Counted from the first letter of the stretch, positions 35,494-45,208 are shown. The stretch is 64,000 nt of DNA from an uncultured Collinsella sp. (GCA_900540855.1 UQHK01000001.1:206377-270376), one strand, 5' to 3'. Numbers and translations are program-made. Notes: generated by a model from the sequence alone, not told the origin.

Positions 35494-35956
35494 GGCGGTT
35501 ACTCGAACGGTCTGATGTTCGTGGCACAGGTAGTCGGGTTGAGGGGAAATGGGGTCATACAGCGGCTCTCAGAGCGTCTGCCACACTCCCCCGCCATTAC
35601 CTCTGCGGGGTCCTCGTGTAGAGCTCATCCTGCTTGGCATTTCGCTGCAACAGCCCACTTGTCCACCGATCAAGTGAACTACTGGAATAAATACAGCGAC
35701 ACGCTTGTTCGTCACAGTCGCTATATCCGTGTAAATCGCCGCGATAAATGCAGCCTGTACTCGGCTGCATACCAGCTACGCGTATGTAGATTCATATCGC
35801 GTTAATAAATCGGCTCAAGCGTGTGCAAAACGCGCAAGTAGCCGCAAAAGGCGATTATCGCGCAGGTAGATTTTTGGCACCCTGTTGCTTAAACAAAATT
35901 AAGCAATTGCTTAAAACAAAAAAGGTCAGGCACAAGGTGCCTGACCTGCAAACTTC
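35494..35956. other. Stretch without a supported gene
   Basis: No reading frame with a start signal or recognisable composition was found on either strand. The only structures seen are a 16-bp palindrome TTAAGCAATTGCTTAA at 35899-35914 and the tRNA-Pro terminator that follows it. Confidence 0.6.
35919..35948 (-). terminator. Terminator of tRNA-Pro
   Basis: On the - strand AGGTCAGGCAC and GTGCCTGACCT form an 11-bp stem with a three-base loop, followed by TTTTTTG. Confidence 0.85.
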
Positions 35957-36033
<77 letters not shown>

Positions 36034-36113
36034 AAGCTTTTGTTTGTTGCTCTGCTCTCGCTCGCAACAGGGAGTATATTAACCCGAAACTTTAGACTTG
36101 TGCAAGAACTTTT

Positions 36114-37325
36114 TTACAAATTTTGAAGCAAGTCCAAAATTGTATCTGCGAGCTGGGGTTTTGTTAGAACGGGAAGTTCTTGCGTACCCGTTGTGCTCAC
36201 AATCCAGGCCTTGTTGGTATCGGTTCCAAAGCCCGAATCGGCGCGTGAGACATCGTTGGCGATAATGGCATCGCAACCCTTGCGGTCGAGCTTTCGCTGT
36301 GCGTACTCCAGGACGTTATCGGTCTCGGCCGCAAAGCCGATCACGCACCGCTCCCCCTTCTGGCGCGAAAGCTCAGCCAAAATATCGACCGTCTCGACCA
36401 GTTTGATGCGATCCAAGCGCTCGTTGGCCTTTTTGAGCTTATGGTCCGCAGGGGATACGGGGGTGTAGTCGGCGACAGCGGCCGCACAAATGGCCACATC
36501 GGCCGTCTGAAAGGCGCTGAGCGCTGCCTTCAGCATTTCAGCGGCGGTCTGCACGCGCACGCACTCCACGCCGTGGGGAACGTCGAGCGATGTCGGTCCC
36601 AGCACGAGCGTGACGGCGGCACCGCGACGTGCGGCCTCCCCCGCCAGGGCGATACCCATCTTGCCCGAAGAACGGTTGCCAATGAAGCGCACGGGGTCAA
36701 TCGGCTCATGCGTGGGGCCGGCGGTAATGACGATGCGCTTGCCCGCCAGGTCTTGTTGCACGGGATTGAGCACCTCGCAGACGGCCTCGACGATGTCCTC
36801 GGGTTCGCTCATGCGCCCCGTGTCCACGTCGCCGCAGGCAAGGTAGCCACTGCCGGGTCCCACCACGTGGACGCCGCGCTCGCACAGCGTGGCCATATTG
36901 GCCTGCGTGGCCGACGCCTTCCACATGCCATTGTTCATGGCCGGCGCGATAACGACGGGCCGCGGTGTCGCAAGCAACGTTGTGGAGATGAGGTCATCGG
37001 CGATGCCGTTGGCCATCTTGGCGATGATATTGGCCGTCGCGGGCGCCACGACCACCAAGTCGGGCTCCTGCGCCAGCGAGATATGGTGGATGGGGTCAGA
37101 CGGGTCGTCGAATAGCCCAACCGCGACCGGCTCATTGGTGAGCGCGCGGAAGGTGAGCGGCCCCACAAACTCAGTGGCATGCTCGCTCATGACGACCTTG
37201 ACGTGCGCGCCGCGCTTTTGGAGCAGGCGCACGATATTGCACGACTTATAGGCGGCGATCCCGCCGGTAATGCCCAGCAGGATCGTTTTACCCTCAAGTT
37301 GCATTGAATTGTTGGGCGCCGCCAT
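36114..37325 (-). CDS. coaBC: Bifunctional phosphopantothenoylcysteine decarboxylase/synthetase
   Basis: Two consecutive steps of coenzyme A synthesis in one 403-residue protein. The N-terminal FMN-dependent decarboxylase (CoaC, about 1-185) has GITGGIAAYKS, the active His in PIHHISLA and PAMNNGMW. The C-terminal CTP-dependent synthetase (CoaB, about 190-403) has ITAGPTHEPIDPVRFIGNRSSG and ANDVSR. It heads the - strand series that runs from the zinc-ribbon protein gene, which ends four bases upstream. Confidence 0.95.
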   Translation of the reverse strand: MAAPNNSMQLEGKTILLGITGGIAAYKSCNIVRLLQKRGAHVKVVMSEHATEFVGPLTFRALTNEPVAVGLFDDPSDPIHHISLAQEPDLVVVAPATANIIAKMANGIADDLISTTLLATPRPVVIAPAMNNGMWKASATQANMATLCERGVHVVGPGSGYLACGDVDTGRMSEPEDIVEAVCEVLNPVQQDLAGKRIVITAGPTHEPIDPVRFIGNRSSGKMGIALAGEAARRGAAVTLVLGPTSLDVPHGVECVRVQTAAEMLKAALSAFQTADVAICAAAVADYTPVSPADHKLKKANERLDRIKLVETVDILAELSRQKGERCVIGFAAETDNVLEYAQRKLDRKGCDAIIANDVSRADSGFGTDTNKAWIVSTTGTQELPVLTKPQLADTILDLLQNL

Positions 37326-37328
37326 CGT

Positions 37329-38048
37329 TTAAGCTTCCTTGCTCGGGAGCACCAGCAGGCGGTGGCAGTACGGGCAGTGCGTAATCTCGCTACCGTCGTG
37401 GTTGAGGTCGCTCATGGACGATGCCTGCAGCGCGGTGTGGCAGACCGTGGGGATGTTACCCTGGATGGTCTCGACGGCCAGGCCACGGAACTGTTTGAGC
37501 AGGCGTTCGTAATCGGTGAGCACGTCGGTCGGCAGCGTGGCGGCAAGCGCGGTGCGCTCCTTGGTGGCGGCATCGATCTGAGCCTGCAGATTGGCAGCCT
37601 TGGCGCGGGCAGCCTTGGTATCGGCCTTCACGCCCTCCTCGAACTTGGCGATGATGGCCTGCGCGCGAGCCTCTCGGTCAAGCGCTTCCTTATGGGCGAC
37701 GACGACGTCCTTGCGGGTGTGCTCGATCTTGTCCAAGCGCTTGGCCAGGGTGGCGAGCTCGTTCTCCAGGTCCTGAACCTCGCGGTAGTCGGAGCCGTCC
37801 ACGTGGCGCTTCTTGGCGGCCTCGATGGCGTTGTTGGTCTGAATCTCGGTGGTGTTGAGATCGTCGAGCTCAATGTCCAGATCCTTGCGCTGGGCGTAGA
37901 GCTTGGTCATCTCGGACTTGAGCTTCACATAGGTCTTGCGCTTGGAAGCGAGCTCCTTGAGCTCCGGCATATTGGCAAGTTCGCTCTTGTTGCGGGCGAG
38001 CTCCAAATCGATCTGTTGCAGCTTGAGTAGCGTAGCGCCGGCGCTCAT
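37329..38048 (-). CDS. Coiled-coil protein with C-terminal zinc ribbon (CdsZ-like)
   Basis: A 239-residue protein made of long coiled-coil helices (about residues 1-175) and a C-terminal zinc ribbon of the CdsZ/DUF164 type. The second knuckle is intact (CPYCHRLLVLP). The first knuckle has only one cysteine (TVCHTALQ) where CxxC is usual. Such proteins often sit beside Nif3-like genes, as here; the start overlaps the Nif3 stop by four bases. ATG 38048 is chosen for its AAAGGAGAG site. Function is unknown. Confidence 0.78.
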   Translation of the reverse strand: MSAGATLLKLQQIDLELARNKSELANMPELKELASKRKTYVKLKSEMTKLYAQRKDLDIELDDLNTTEIQTNNAIEAAKKRHVDGSDYREVQDLENELATLAKRLDKIEHTRKDVVVAHKEALDREARAQAIIAKFEEGVKADTKAARAKAANLQAQIDAATKERTALAATLPTDVLTDYERLLKQFRGLAVETIQGNIPTVCHTALQASSMSDLNHDGSEITHCPYCHRLLVLPSKEA

Positions 38049-38854
38049 AAGTTCTCTCCTTTTGTCACAGTCCACCATTGGCAAGGGTTCAGTATTTTAA
38101 TCGCATGACGGGGGTCGACCCCGGCGTCAACTGCAGAGTTCATCAATATATCAACGAACGGCTCTTCGGAGCGGTCGTGGCCGAGCAAGATCACCGGCAG
38201 CCCGCGCAAGGCAAGGTCTTGCGCCACGTGGTAGCCCGCCTCGCCGGTTACGATGACATCTGCGCCCGCGGCGATGGCGAGCTCTCCAAAGTCTCCCAGG
38301 GAGCCGCCCAAAATAGCGACGGTACGGCATGCGTGCTCGGCTTCGCCCCACACACGCGGGTCGCTGCCGAAGGCCGTAGCAGCACGGGCGGCAAGATCGC
38401 GCAGCGTGCACGGGTCGTTGAGCGTCGCAAGCGCGCCCAGGCCGGTGGCCTCGGGGTCGTCCACGTGCTCCAGCGAGCTCATGGGCTCAGCGCCCAACAA
38501 CTCACTCAGGCGAACGCGCGCTTCGTGCGATCGGTCCAGGTTGGTGTGAAGCGAGATGATGCTCACGCCGCAACGAGCTGCCTCGTACAACGCAGCGCTG
38601 CATTGGGGACGCGATACATCCGCCGGGCAAAACGCCTCGGGAGCCTTGATATAGATGGGATGATGCGTCAGCAGCACGTTGGCGCCGGCCTCGAGAGCGC
38701 GGTGCACGTTATCCTCGGTCGCGTCGAGTGCGCAGGCAACACTGGTGATCTCGGCAGCGGGATCTCCCACAGATAGCCCTACATGATCCCAGCCCTCGGC
38801 GTCCGCTTTGGGGTAGCGCGCCAGCAGCGCACGTTCAAGCTCGGATAGGATCAT
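38045..38854 (-). CDS. Nif3-like dinuclear metal-centre protein
   Basis: A 269-residue Nif3/DUF34 protein. The metal-binding residues appear as LLTHHPIY (about 61-68), LHTNLD (about 101-106) and the late GEAGYHVAQD and GHDRSE segments. Bacterial members form hexameric toroids with two metal ions; some act as GTP cyclohydrolase-like enzymes, but the physiological role is unsettled. It overlaps genes on both sides by four bases (ATGA), linking it to the cysteine desulfurase gene. Confidence 0.88.
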   Translation of the reverse strand: MILSELERALLARYPKADAEGWDHVGLSVGDPAAEITSVACALDATEDNVHRALEAGANVLLTHHPIYIKAPEAFCPADVSRPQCSAALYEAARCGVSIISLHTNLDRSHEARVRLSELLGAEPMSSLEHVDDPEATGLGALATLNDPCTLRDLAARAATAFGSDPRVWGEAEHACRTVAILGGSLGDFGELAIAAGADVIVTGEAGYHVAQDLALRGLPVILLGHDRSEEPFVDILMNSAVDAGVDPRHAIKILNPCQWWTVTKGENL

Positions 38855-40029
38855 GCGGCACCCACGATCGACAGCAGCGTCTGGGCAAAGTCGTCCAGAT
38901 CGGCCGGATTCACGCGGTCATCGAAGGAGATACGCAGTGCGCCCAGCGCCTGCTCGCGACCGATGCCCATCGCGCTCAGAACGTGGCTGGGATCCATGCT
39001 GCCGCTCGAGCATGCCGAGCCTGCCGATACTTCAAACCCGGCGGCGTCGAGCTTGATGATGAGCTCCTCAGAGTCCATGCCGTCGACGTAGATCGAAACC
39101 ATACCCGGCAGACGATCGGCCTGCGCGTAGTCGCCTATCGTGGCGTGAATGCGCGGATGGGCTGTAAGCGTGGCGTAGAGCTTATCGGACAGGGCCTGTA
39201 GCGTCGCGCGCTCGCGGTCCACATTCGGCAGCAACACAGAAGCGGCAGCGGCAAAAGCTAGCTGCGTGCGCAGATCCTGCGTACCGGCGCGACGGCCGGC
39301 TTCCTGGCCGCCGCCAAAGATGCGGGGGCGCAGCGGCGTGCGGTTCTTAACGTAGAGCGCGCCGGACGCCACAGGACCGCCGATCTTATGCGCGGCAACG
39401 GTCATGGCGTCGACGCCCAGCTCGGTGACATCGAGCGGAATATGCAAGTAGCCCTGGATGGCATCGGTATGAAACAAGGCGCCGGCAGCATGTGCGGCGG
39501 CGGTCAGCTCGCGGATGGGCTGCACCACGCCGGTCTCGTTGTTGGCGACCATAATGCTCACGAGCGCCACGTCGTCGCCGAGCAGCTCGACAAGCGTGGC
39601 AGGCTCAACGTAGCCCGCGCGGCAGGGCTGCACCAGGTCGACGGTAAAGCCGGCGGCACGCAGCAGCGGCAGGTTGTCCAGAATCGAATCGTGCTCGATG
39701 GCCGAAACGATTACACGACCGCGCTTGCGATCGCGCTGACGAGCGCCCTCGGCAAGACCGAGCAGCGCCAGCTGGTTGGCTTCGGTGCCGCCGTTGGTCA
39801 GTACAATCTCGGACGGGCGGACGCGCGCGCCAAAGCTGCGGGCGATCTCGTGACGTGCAACCTCCAGACGCGCGGCAGCCTTGCGGCCGAGCGAATGCAG
39901 CGAATTGGGGTTGACGCCGGCAAGCTCGCTGTCGTCGTACTCGCGCTGCGCAAGGAGCGCCTCGGCGCGCATGGGCGTCGAGGCGGCATAGTCAAGATTC
40001 ACGGGTATGCGGTTTTGACCTGCGGTCAT
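38851..40029 (-). CDS. Cysteine desulfurase, NifS/IscS type
   Basis: PLP enzyme that takes sulfur from cysteine for Fe-S cluster or tRNA thiolation. The N-terminal LDYAAST, PLP-lysine segment AAHKIGGP, GGGQEAGRRAGTQ, and active-site cysteine in SAGSACSSGSMDPSHVL are all present. Length of 392 is standard. It overlaps the Nif3-like gene by four bases, and rpe ends six bases upstream of its start. No iscU or mnmA gene is adjacent, so its sulfur acceptor is unclear. Confidence 0.92.
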   Translation of the reverse strand: MTAGQNRIPVNLDYAASTPMRAEALLAQREYDDSELAGVNPNSLHSLGRKAAARLEVARHEIARSFGARVRPSEIVLTNGGTEANQLALLGLAEGARQRDRKRGRVIVSAIEHDSILDNLPLLRAAGFTVDLVQPCRAGYVEPATLVELLGDDVALVSIMVANNETGVVQPIRELTAAAHAAGALFHTDAIQGYLHIPLDVTELGVDAMTVAAHKIGGPVASGALYVKNRTPLRPRIFGGGQEAGRRAGTQDLRTQLAFAAAASVLLPNVDRERATLQALSDKLYATLTAHPRIHATIGDYAQADRLPGMVSIYVDGMDSEELIIKLDAAGFEVSAGSACSSGSMDPSHVLSAMGIGREQALGALRISFDDRVNPADLDDFAQTLLSIVGAA

Positions 40030-40035
40030 AAGGGT

Positions 40036-40707
40036 TTATGCCTCCTGTGCGGCCTCGTTGCCCAGCTTCTGCAGCAGCGCAACCTCGGCAGCGGGATCTT
40101 CGGACTTAAATACGGCAGAACCGGCCACGAGCACGTTGGCGCCGGCCTTGACGACCTCGACAATGTTCTTGGAAGAAATGCCACCGTCGACCTCGATGAG
40201 GGGCGAAACGCCGTGACGCTCGCACATGGCCCTGAGCTCGTGGAGCTTAGCGATGGTGCCCGGGATAAAGCTCTGACCGCCAAAGCCCGGGTTCACGCTC
40301 ATGAGCAGCACCATATCGACGACGTCGATGATGCTCTCGAGCACGCACACGGGGGTGGCGGGGTTGAGCACCACGCCGGCCTTAACGCCGCGCTGCTGCA
40401 GATGGGTGAGCGTGCGGTGCAGATGCGTGGAGGCCTCGTAGTGTACGGTGATCATATCGGCGCCGGCGTCTGCGTACCAATCGACCGTCTCGTCGGGGTT
40501 CGACACCATGAGGTGCGCGTCGACCGGTACATCGGTGGATCGCTTGACGGCCTTGAGGATGTCAACGCCAAAGGTGAGGTTGCCGGTAAAGTGACCGTCC
40601 ATAACGTCGAAGTGCACGTAGTCGGCACCGGCGATCTTGTCGAGTTCGCCCTTGAGGTTGGCCATGTCGGCCGAAAGGACAGACGGAGCGATTTTGATGG
40701 AACCCAT
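40036..40707 (-). CDS. rpe: Ribulose-phosphate 3-epimerase
   Basis: Interconverts ribulose 5-phosphate and xylulose 5-phosphate in the pentose phosphate pathway. The TIM-barrel signatures are complete: IAPSVLSADMANL, HFDVMDGHF with the metal-binding His and Asp, DAHLMV, MSVNPGFGGQSF and EVDGGIS. Length of 223 is normal. It lies 18 bases downstream of gpsA. Confidence 0.96.
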   Translation of the reverse strand: MGSIKIAPSVLSADMANLKGELDKIAGADYVHFDVMDGHFTGNLTFGVDILKAVKRSTDVPVDAHLMVSNPDETVDWYADAGADMITVHYEASTHLHRTLTHLQQRGVKAGVVLNPATPVCVLESIIDVVDMVLLMSVNPGFGGQSFIPGTIAKLHELRAMCERHGVSPLIEVDGGISSKNIVEVVKAGANVLVAGSAVFKSEDPAAEVALLQKLGNEAAQEA

Positions 40708-40725
40708 GGTAGAAGCCTTTCTGCG

Positions 40726-41733
40726 CTAGTCGGTGAGTCCGTAGAACTCTTGAGAAGGGACGCGATCGGTAAGAATCTCGAGCGCCCTATCCAAAGTAAC
40801 ACCGTTGTAGAGCGTTTGCTCCACAGCAAAGGTGAGCGGAATGTCTACACCCAGTGAACGGGCAAGCTCACTGACGCTGCGGGCCGCGACGGCGCCCTCG
40901 ACCACCATATGCGTGCGTGCCTGGTACTCTTCGAGCGACACGCCATGAGCGAACTCGTAGCCAAAGGTGCGGTTGCGCGAATGCTCGGAGGTGCAGGTGG
41001 CAATGAGGTCGCCCATGCCGGCAAGCCCCATGCAGGTCATAGCCTGGCCGCCGCGGGCGTGCACCAGTCGGCTGATCTCGGCCAGGCCGCGCGTCATGAT
41101 GAGGGCGAGCGTGTTGTCGCCCGCACCGCTACCGGCGGAGATGCCGCACACGATGGCGATGACGTTTTTCATAGCGCCGCAAACCTCGACGCCGGTCATG
41201 TCCTGCGACAGGTAGATGCGGAAGGCCGTGGATAGGAGCAGGTCCTTAAAGGTCTCCCCTACCTGCGGATCTTTGCTGGCGATGACGGCGGCAGAAAGCC
41301 CGCCGCGGCAGATCTCCTCGGCATGGTTTGGGCCCGAGAGCGCCGCGACACGCGACTCGTTGCCGATCTCACTGGCGATGACCTCGCTCATAAGCAGGCC
41401 GGATTCGGGCTCAATACCTTTGGTGAGGCAGAGCACCGGGGTATCGGCGGCGATGAAGGGTGCTGCCTGATGGCATACGCTGCGCAGGTGCGTGGAGGGC
41501 ACGGCAAAGATGATGGCCTCGGCACCGTCGAGCGCCTGCGACAGGTCCGTGGCGGCGACAACGTTGTCGGGCAGCTCGTAGTCCACCAGATACCGGGGAT
41601 TGCGGTGCTCGGCATTGATGCCGGCGGCCGTCTGCTCGCTGTGGGCCCACATGGTCACGCGCTCGGCTCGCGCAGCGGCAAGGCCGGCGACGGCGGTTCC
41701 CCAGGAGCCGGAGCCAATCAGCGCAACATTCAT
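40726..41733 (-). CDS. gpsA: Glycerol-3-phosphate dehydrogenase [NAD(P)+]
   Basis: Reduces dihydroxyacetone phosphate to sn-glycerol 3-phosphate, the backbone of phospholipids. The Rossmann motif GSGSWGTAVA is at residues 7-16, followed by KGIEPESG, LSGPNHAEEI and the catalytic lysine region VCGAMKNVIAI. It follows plsY, which uses its product, with a nine-base gap; the pair forms the entry to phospholipid synthesis together with plsC at 46108. Confidence 0.96.
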   Translation of the reverse strand: MNVALIGSGSWGTAVAGLAAARAERVTMWAHSEQTAAGINAEHRNPRYLVDYELPDNVVAATDLSQALDGAEAIIFAVPSTHLRSVCHQAAPFIAADTPVLCLTKGIEPESGLLMSEVIASEIGNESRVAALSGPNHAEEICRGGLSAAVIASKDPQVGETFKDLLLSTAFRIYLSQDMTGVEVCGAMKNVIAIVCGISAGSGAGDNTLALIMTRGLAEISRLVHARGGQAMTCMGLAGMGDLIATCTSEHSRNRTFGYEFAHGVSLEEYQARTHMVVEGAVAARSVSELARSLGVDIPLTFAVEQTLYNGVTLDRALEILTDRVPSQEFYGLTD

Positions 41734-41742
41734 GACTCTCTC

Positions 41743-42426
41743 CTACTTATCGTCGGGCTCGGTGACGCGCTTGGTAAACGAGAGCTTGGACTCCTTACCG
41801 GCCATGAGCTTTTGGATATTCGAGTGATGGGCCCACACCACGGTGATGCCGATCATCGCCATGCAAAACTTGAGACCCAGGCTGCTGTACGGAAAGACCG
41901 CGCAGGCAGCGATAGGAAGACCGACGGCGGCGGCAAGCGAGCCCACCGACACGTACTTGGTGATGGCGACGGCCACGATAAACATGCCCAGCAGCGACAG
42001 ACCAATGGGCCAGTACCAGGCAAGAATCACGCCCAAGCCCACGGCGATACCCTTGCCGCCATGGAAGTTGAGGTAGGGAGAAAAGATGTGTCCCCACACG
42101 GCTGCCAGGCAAATGACACCGAGCATCCAGTCGCCGGGGGCTCCAGGCGCCATGATGTTCGGCGGAAAACCATAGCCCAGATCGGCGATGAGCGGACGGG
42201 CGATAAGGACGCAGATGGCGCCCTTAAGGCAGTCGAGCAGCAGCGTGAGCGCGGCCACCTTGGGGCCGGCCACGCGCAGCGCGTTGGTGGTGCCGATGTT
42301 GCCGGAACCCGCCTTGCGAATGTCCGTATGGTTGAACACGCGGCCCAGGATCAGGCCAAACGGAATCGCCCCGATAAAGAACGAGACCACGGCGCAGATG
42401 GCGGTCAGCAGAATCGGATTATGCAT
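41743..42426 (-). CDS. plsY: Acyl-phosphate:glycerol-3-phosphate acyltransferase PlsY
   Basis: Integral membrane enzyme that puts the first acyl chain on glycerol 3-phosphate. Conserved motifs are present: GSGNIGTTNALRV (about residues 40-52), FHGGKGIAVGLG, and the late HHSNIQKLMAG. There are about five to six membrane segments. ATG 42426 is chosen because the conserved N-terminus begins there; upstream in-frame starts lie inside der. It overlaps the end of der by eight bases. Confidence 0.94.
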   Translation of the reverse strand: MHNPILLTAICAVVSFFIGAIPFGLILGRVFNHTDIRKAGSGNIGTTNALRVAGPKVAALTLLLDCLKGAICVLIARPLIADLGYGFPPNIMAPGAPGDWMLGVICLAAVWGHIFSPYLNFHGGKGIAVGLGVILAWYWPIGLSLLGMFIVAVAITKYVSVGSLAAAVGLPIAACAVFPYSSLGLKFCMAMIGITVVWAHHSNIQKLMAGKESKLSFTKRVTEPDDK

Positions 42427-43753
42427 CCTTTTGTTCCTTCTTCCTAAAGAAGAGTCGAATGGGCGTGCCGGCAAAATCGAAAGTCGAGCGCATGCGGTTC
42501 TCCACGTAGCGCTGGTAGGTGTCGTTGACCAGGTCGCTGTGGTTGACGAAGAACGTGAACGTCGGCGGGTTGATGCCCGTCTGAGTCACGTAGTGCATGC
42601 GCAGGCGGCGCTTGCCGTCCACCACGGTGTGGCCGAACTCGCGCAGGTCGGTGAGGAAGGTGTTGAGGCGCGAGGTGGTGATCTTTTGCGAGCGCGTCTT
42701 CTCGGCGGCGTCGACCATCGCCCAGATCTTCTCGACGCTGCGGCCGGTCAGGGCAGAGATGCGCAGGTACTGGGCCCAGGGAGCCATAACGCCCAGACGG
42801 CGGTCGACGGTCTCCATGCAGGCCTCGCGCTTGCGGTCGTCGTCGAGCAGGTCCCACTTGTTGAGCAGCACCACGATGGCGCAGCCGCGCTCGATGGCCA
42901 AGCCCATGACCTTCTGGTCCTGCTCGGTGACGCCCACAGAGGCGTCGACGACGAGCAGTGCCACGTCGGCGCGATCGATGGCGCGCAGGCCGCGGACCAT
43001 CGAGTAGTACTCGATGTTCTCGTACACGGTGCTCTTCTTGCGAATACCCGCGGTGTCAACCATGCGGTAGTGCTTGCCGTTGCGCTCCACGACGGTGTCG
43101 ATGGCGTCGCGCGTCGTGCCGGCAATGTTGGACACGATGGAGCGGTCGGCACCTAGGATGCGGTTGAACAGCGAGGACTTACCGGCGTTGGGGCGGCCGA
43201 TGATGGCCACGTTCAGCGCATCGGGGAACTCGTCGGCGACTTCGTCCTCTTCCTCCGGAAGCAGGGCCACGATATCGTCGAGCAGGTCGCCCGTGCCGTG
43301 GCCGTGCAGGGCCGAGAGCGGCGTGGGCTCGCCGATGCCGAGCGAATAGAACTCCCAGATACTGTCGTTCTCGCGATCGGGGTTGTCGAGCTTGTTCACC
43401 AGCAGAAAGACCGGCTTGTCGCAGCGCTTGAGCATGCGGGCGACCGACTCGTCCTCCTCGGTGACACCGGTGCGGCCGTCGACCACAAACAGGATGACGG
43501 CGGCTTCCTCGGCGGCGGCGAGCGCCTGGTCGCGGATGGACGTGGCAAAGACGTCATCGCTCTTGAGCGGCTCGATGCCGCCCGTGTCGACGATGGTGAA
43601 CTCGCGGCCGTTCCAATCGGCCATATGGTATGAGCGGTCGCGCGTGACGCCGCGGGACTCGTGGACGATGGCGTCCGAGGTCTGGGCCAGGCGGTTAACG
43701 AGCGTGGATTTGCCCACGTTGGGGCGTCCGACGACGGCGACGATAGGTTTCAT
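42419..43753 (-). CDS. der: Ribosome biogenesis GTPase Der (EngA)
   Basis: Double-GTPase needed to mature the 50S ribosomal subunit. The first G domain has GRPNVGKST near residue 8, the second GRPNAGKSS near residue 180, each followed by DTAG/DTGG and NKxD motifs. A C-terminal KH-like domain ends the 444-residue protein. ATG 43753 has AAAGGAG upstream. It follows the DUF512 gene, a neighbour of der in many Gram-positive genomes. Confidence 0.96.
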   Translation of the reverse strand: MKPIVAVVGRPNVGKSTLVNRLAQTSDAIVHESRGVTRDRSYHMADWNGREFTIVDTGGIEPLKSDDVFATSIRDQALAAAEEAAVILFVVDGRTGVTEEDESVARMLKRCDKPVFLLVNKLDNPDRENDSIWEFYSLGIGEPTPLSALHGHGTGDLLDDIVALLPEEEDEVADEFPDALNVAIIGRPNAGKSSLFNRILGADRSIVSNIAGTTRDAIDTVVERNGKHYRMVDTAGIRKKSTVYENIEYYSMVRGLRAIDRADVALLVVDASVGVTEQDQKVMGLAIERGCAIVVLLNKWDLLDDDRKREACMETVDRRLGVMAPWAQYLRISALTGRSVEKIWAMVDAAEKTRSQKITTSRLNTFLTDLREFGHTVVDGKRRLRMHYVTQTGINPPTFTFFVNHSDLVNDTYQRYVENRMRSTFDFAGTPIRLFFRKKEQKDA

Positions 43754-43763
43754 CTGCACTCCT

Positions 43764-45206
43764 TTAATGGGTAGGGTCAGTGGAAATGTTAGAATCTGCG
43801 GGCACAATGCCAAGGATATGCTCCAGGGTATCGAGCAGCTCATGCGGCATGGTCGACACCACATGAACCTCAGCGCCGCGACTGGTAAGGCTTGCGAGTA
43901 AATCGTCACGATGATACTCGTCAAGTGTCATGCCGTCAGCGTTGAACATGAGCTTAGGCACAAAGAGCATAACCCCCGAGAGGTCCTGCGGCAGTTGCTC
44001 CAAGATGTCGCAGGCGACGATGAGGCCGGTCACGTCAACGTTGCCGCCAAAGTAGCGGTTCTTGATGGCTGTGACGGTGCCGCCGAGACCTTGCGGCGAC
44101 TCCACAAAGCGCGCCACGGTGTCGCGCGCGCTGGCGCCCGAGAGGCACAGCAGGTGCTGGCCACGGGCGGCGATGGCCTCGCGGACGCGGGCCAGTCGCT
44201 CGGCATCGGTAGCCAGCACGTCGTCGGTCTCGTCCAGATACGAGCGGATCATGCCGATGCCGTCGTAGTACTGCGGATAGCCGTCGTAAAAGTCTGCCTC
44301 GGGAGGATCGATGCCGGCGTCCAGATAGAACTCGTCGCTCATCTGGAAGGTGTGGCGGCCAAAGCGTTCGTAGGCACGATCCTGGTAGGGACGGATCATG
44401 GCAATGGTCTCGCGCGCCAGTTCGGGCTTGTCGCTGTATGACCAGCTAAAGCGGTTTTGGTGTTTGGTAAAACCGAGCGGCACAATGCCCAGGCTCGTGA
44501 TTTGCTCGTGCTCCTCGCAAAAGCGTAGGGTCTTTTCCAGCTCCTCGCCGTCGTTCATGCCGGGGCACAACACGATCTGCGCGTGGATCTCGATGCCGGC
44601 GGCCATGATGGCCTCGAGCACGTCCATGCCACGCTGGGCGTTGCGGCCCATCATGCGGCGGCGGACGTCGGGACTCACGGCGTGGACCGACACGTTCATG
44701 GGGCTCATGTTGCGGTCGATGACGTTTTGCACGTCCTCGTCGGAAAGGTTCGTGAGCGTGACAAAGTTACCCTGTAAAAAGCTCAGGCGATAGTCGTCGT
44801 CGCGAATGTAGAGCGTGGAGCGGCCGCCCTTGGGCAACATGGTCATAAAGCAGAACACGCAGGCGTTGACGCAGGTACGCATGCCGTCAAAGATGGGGCC
44901 GTCGAACTCCAGGCCCCAGTCCTCGCCCGGGAAGCGGTCGAGCTCGACGGGGGTGACGGTGTCGTCGCGCGGGTCGAAAACCTCCAGCTCGACGGTATCG
45001 TCATCGGCCTCCCAGAGCCACACGATCATGTCGGTGAGTTGCTCGCCGTTGACCGTGAGCACGCGCATGCCCGGCTCGATTCCCACATCCCATGCGGGCG
45101 ACTCGGGACGCACGTTCTTTACGAGCGCACCCTCACCCGGCTCGGGGTCGCGGCTGCGCCCGTAATCGGCCACCTCGGTGGCGTATGCGGGTACGGTCTG
45201 GTCCAT
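43764..45206 (-). CDS. DUF512 radical SAM-like protein
   Basis: A 480-residue protein with an N-terminal PDZ-like segment (LVKNVRPESPAWDVGIEPGM), a radical SAM-type domain with cluster motif CVNACVFCF (C-x3-C-x2-C), and a C-terminal DUF512 region. The reaction is unknown. It directly precedes der, and this pairing in distant Gram-positive bacteria suggests a role in ribosome or tRNA maturation, which is inference. ATG 45206 is preferred because the PDZ-like domain starts soon after it and the upstream extension is Arg/His-rich antisense-type sequence. Confidence 0.82.
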   Translation of the reverse strand: MDQTVPAYATEVADYGRSRDPEPGEGALVKNVRPESPAWDVGIEPGMRVLTVNGEQLTDMIVWLWEADDDTVELEVFDPRDDTVTPVELDRFPGEDWGLEFDGPIFDGMRTCVNACVFCFMTMLPKGGRSTLYIRDDDYRLSFLQGNFVTLTNLSDEDVQNVIDRNMSPMNVSVHAVSPDVRRRMMGRNAQRGMDVLEAIMAAGIEIHAQIVLCPGMNDGEELEKTLRFCEEHEQITSLGIVPLGFTKHQNRFSWSYSDKPELARETIAMIRPYQDRAYERFGRHTFQMSDEFYLDAGIDPPEADFYDGYPQYYDGIGMIRSYLDETDDVLATDAERLARVREAIAARGQHLLCLSGASARDTVARFVESPQGLGGTVTAIKNRYFGGNVDVTGLIVACDILEQLPQDLSGVMLFVPKLMFNADGMTLDEYHRDDLLASLTSRGAEVHVVSTMPHELLDTLEHILGIVPADSNISTDPTH

Positions 45207-45208
45207 GG

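Noticed and set aside
39388..40857. Long open frame on the + strand (489 codons)
   Set aside because: Antisense of the cysteine desulfurase and rpe genes; composition is that of a shadow frame.
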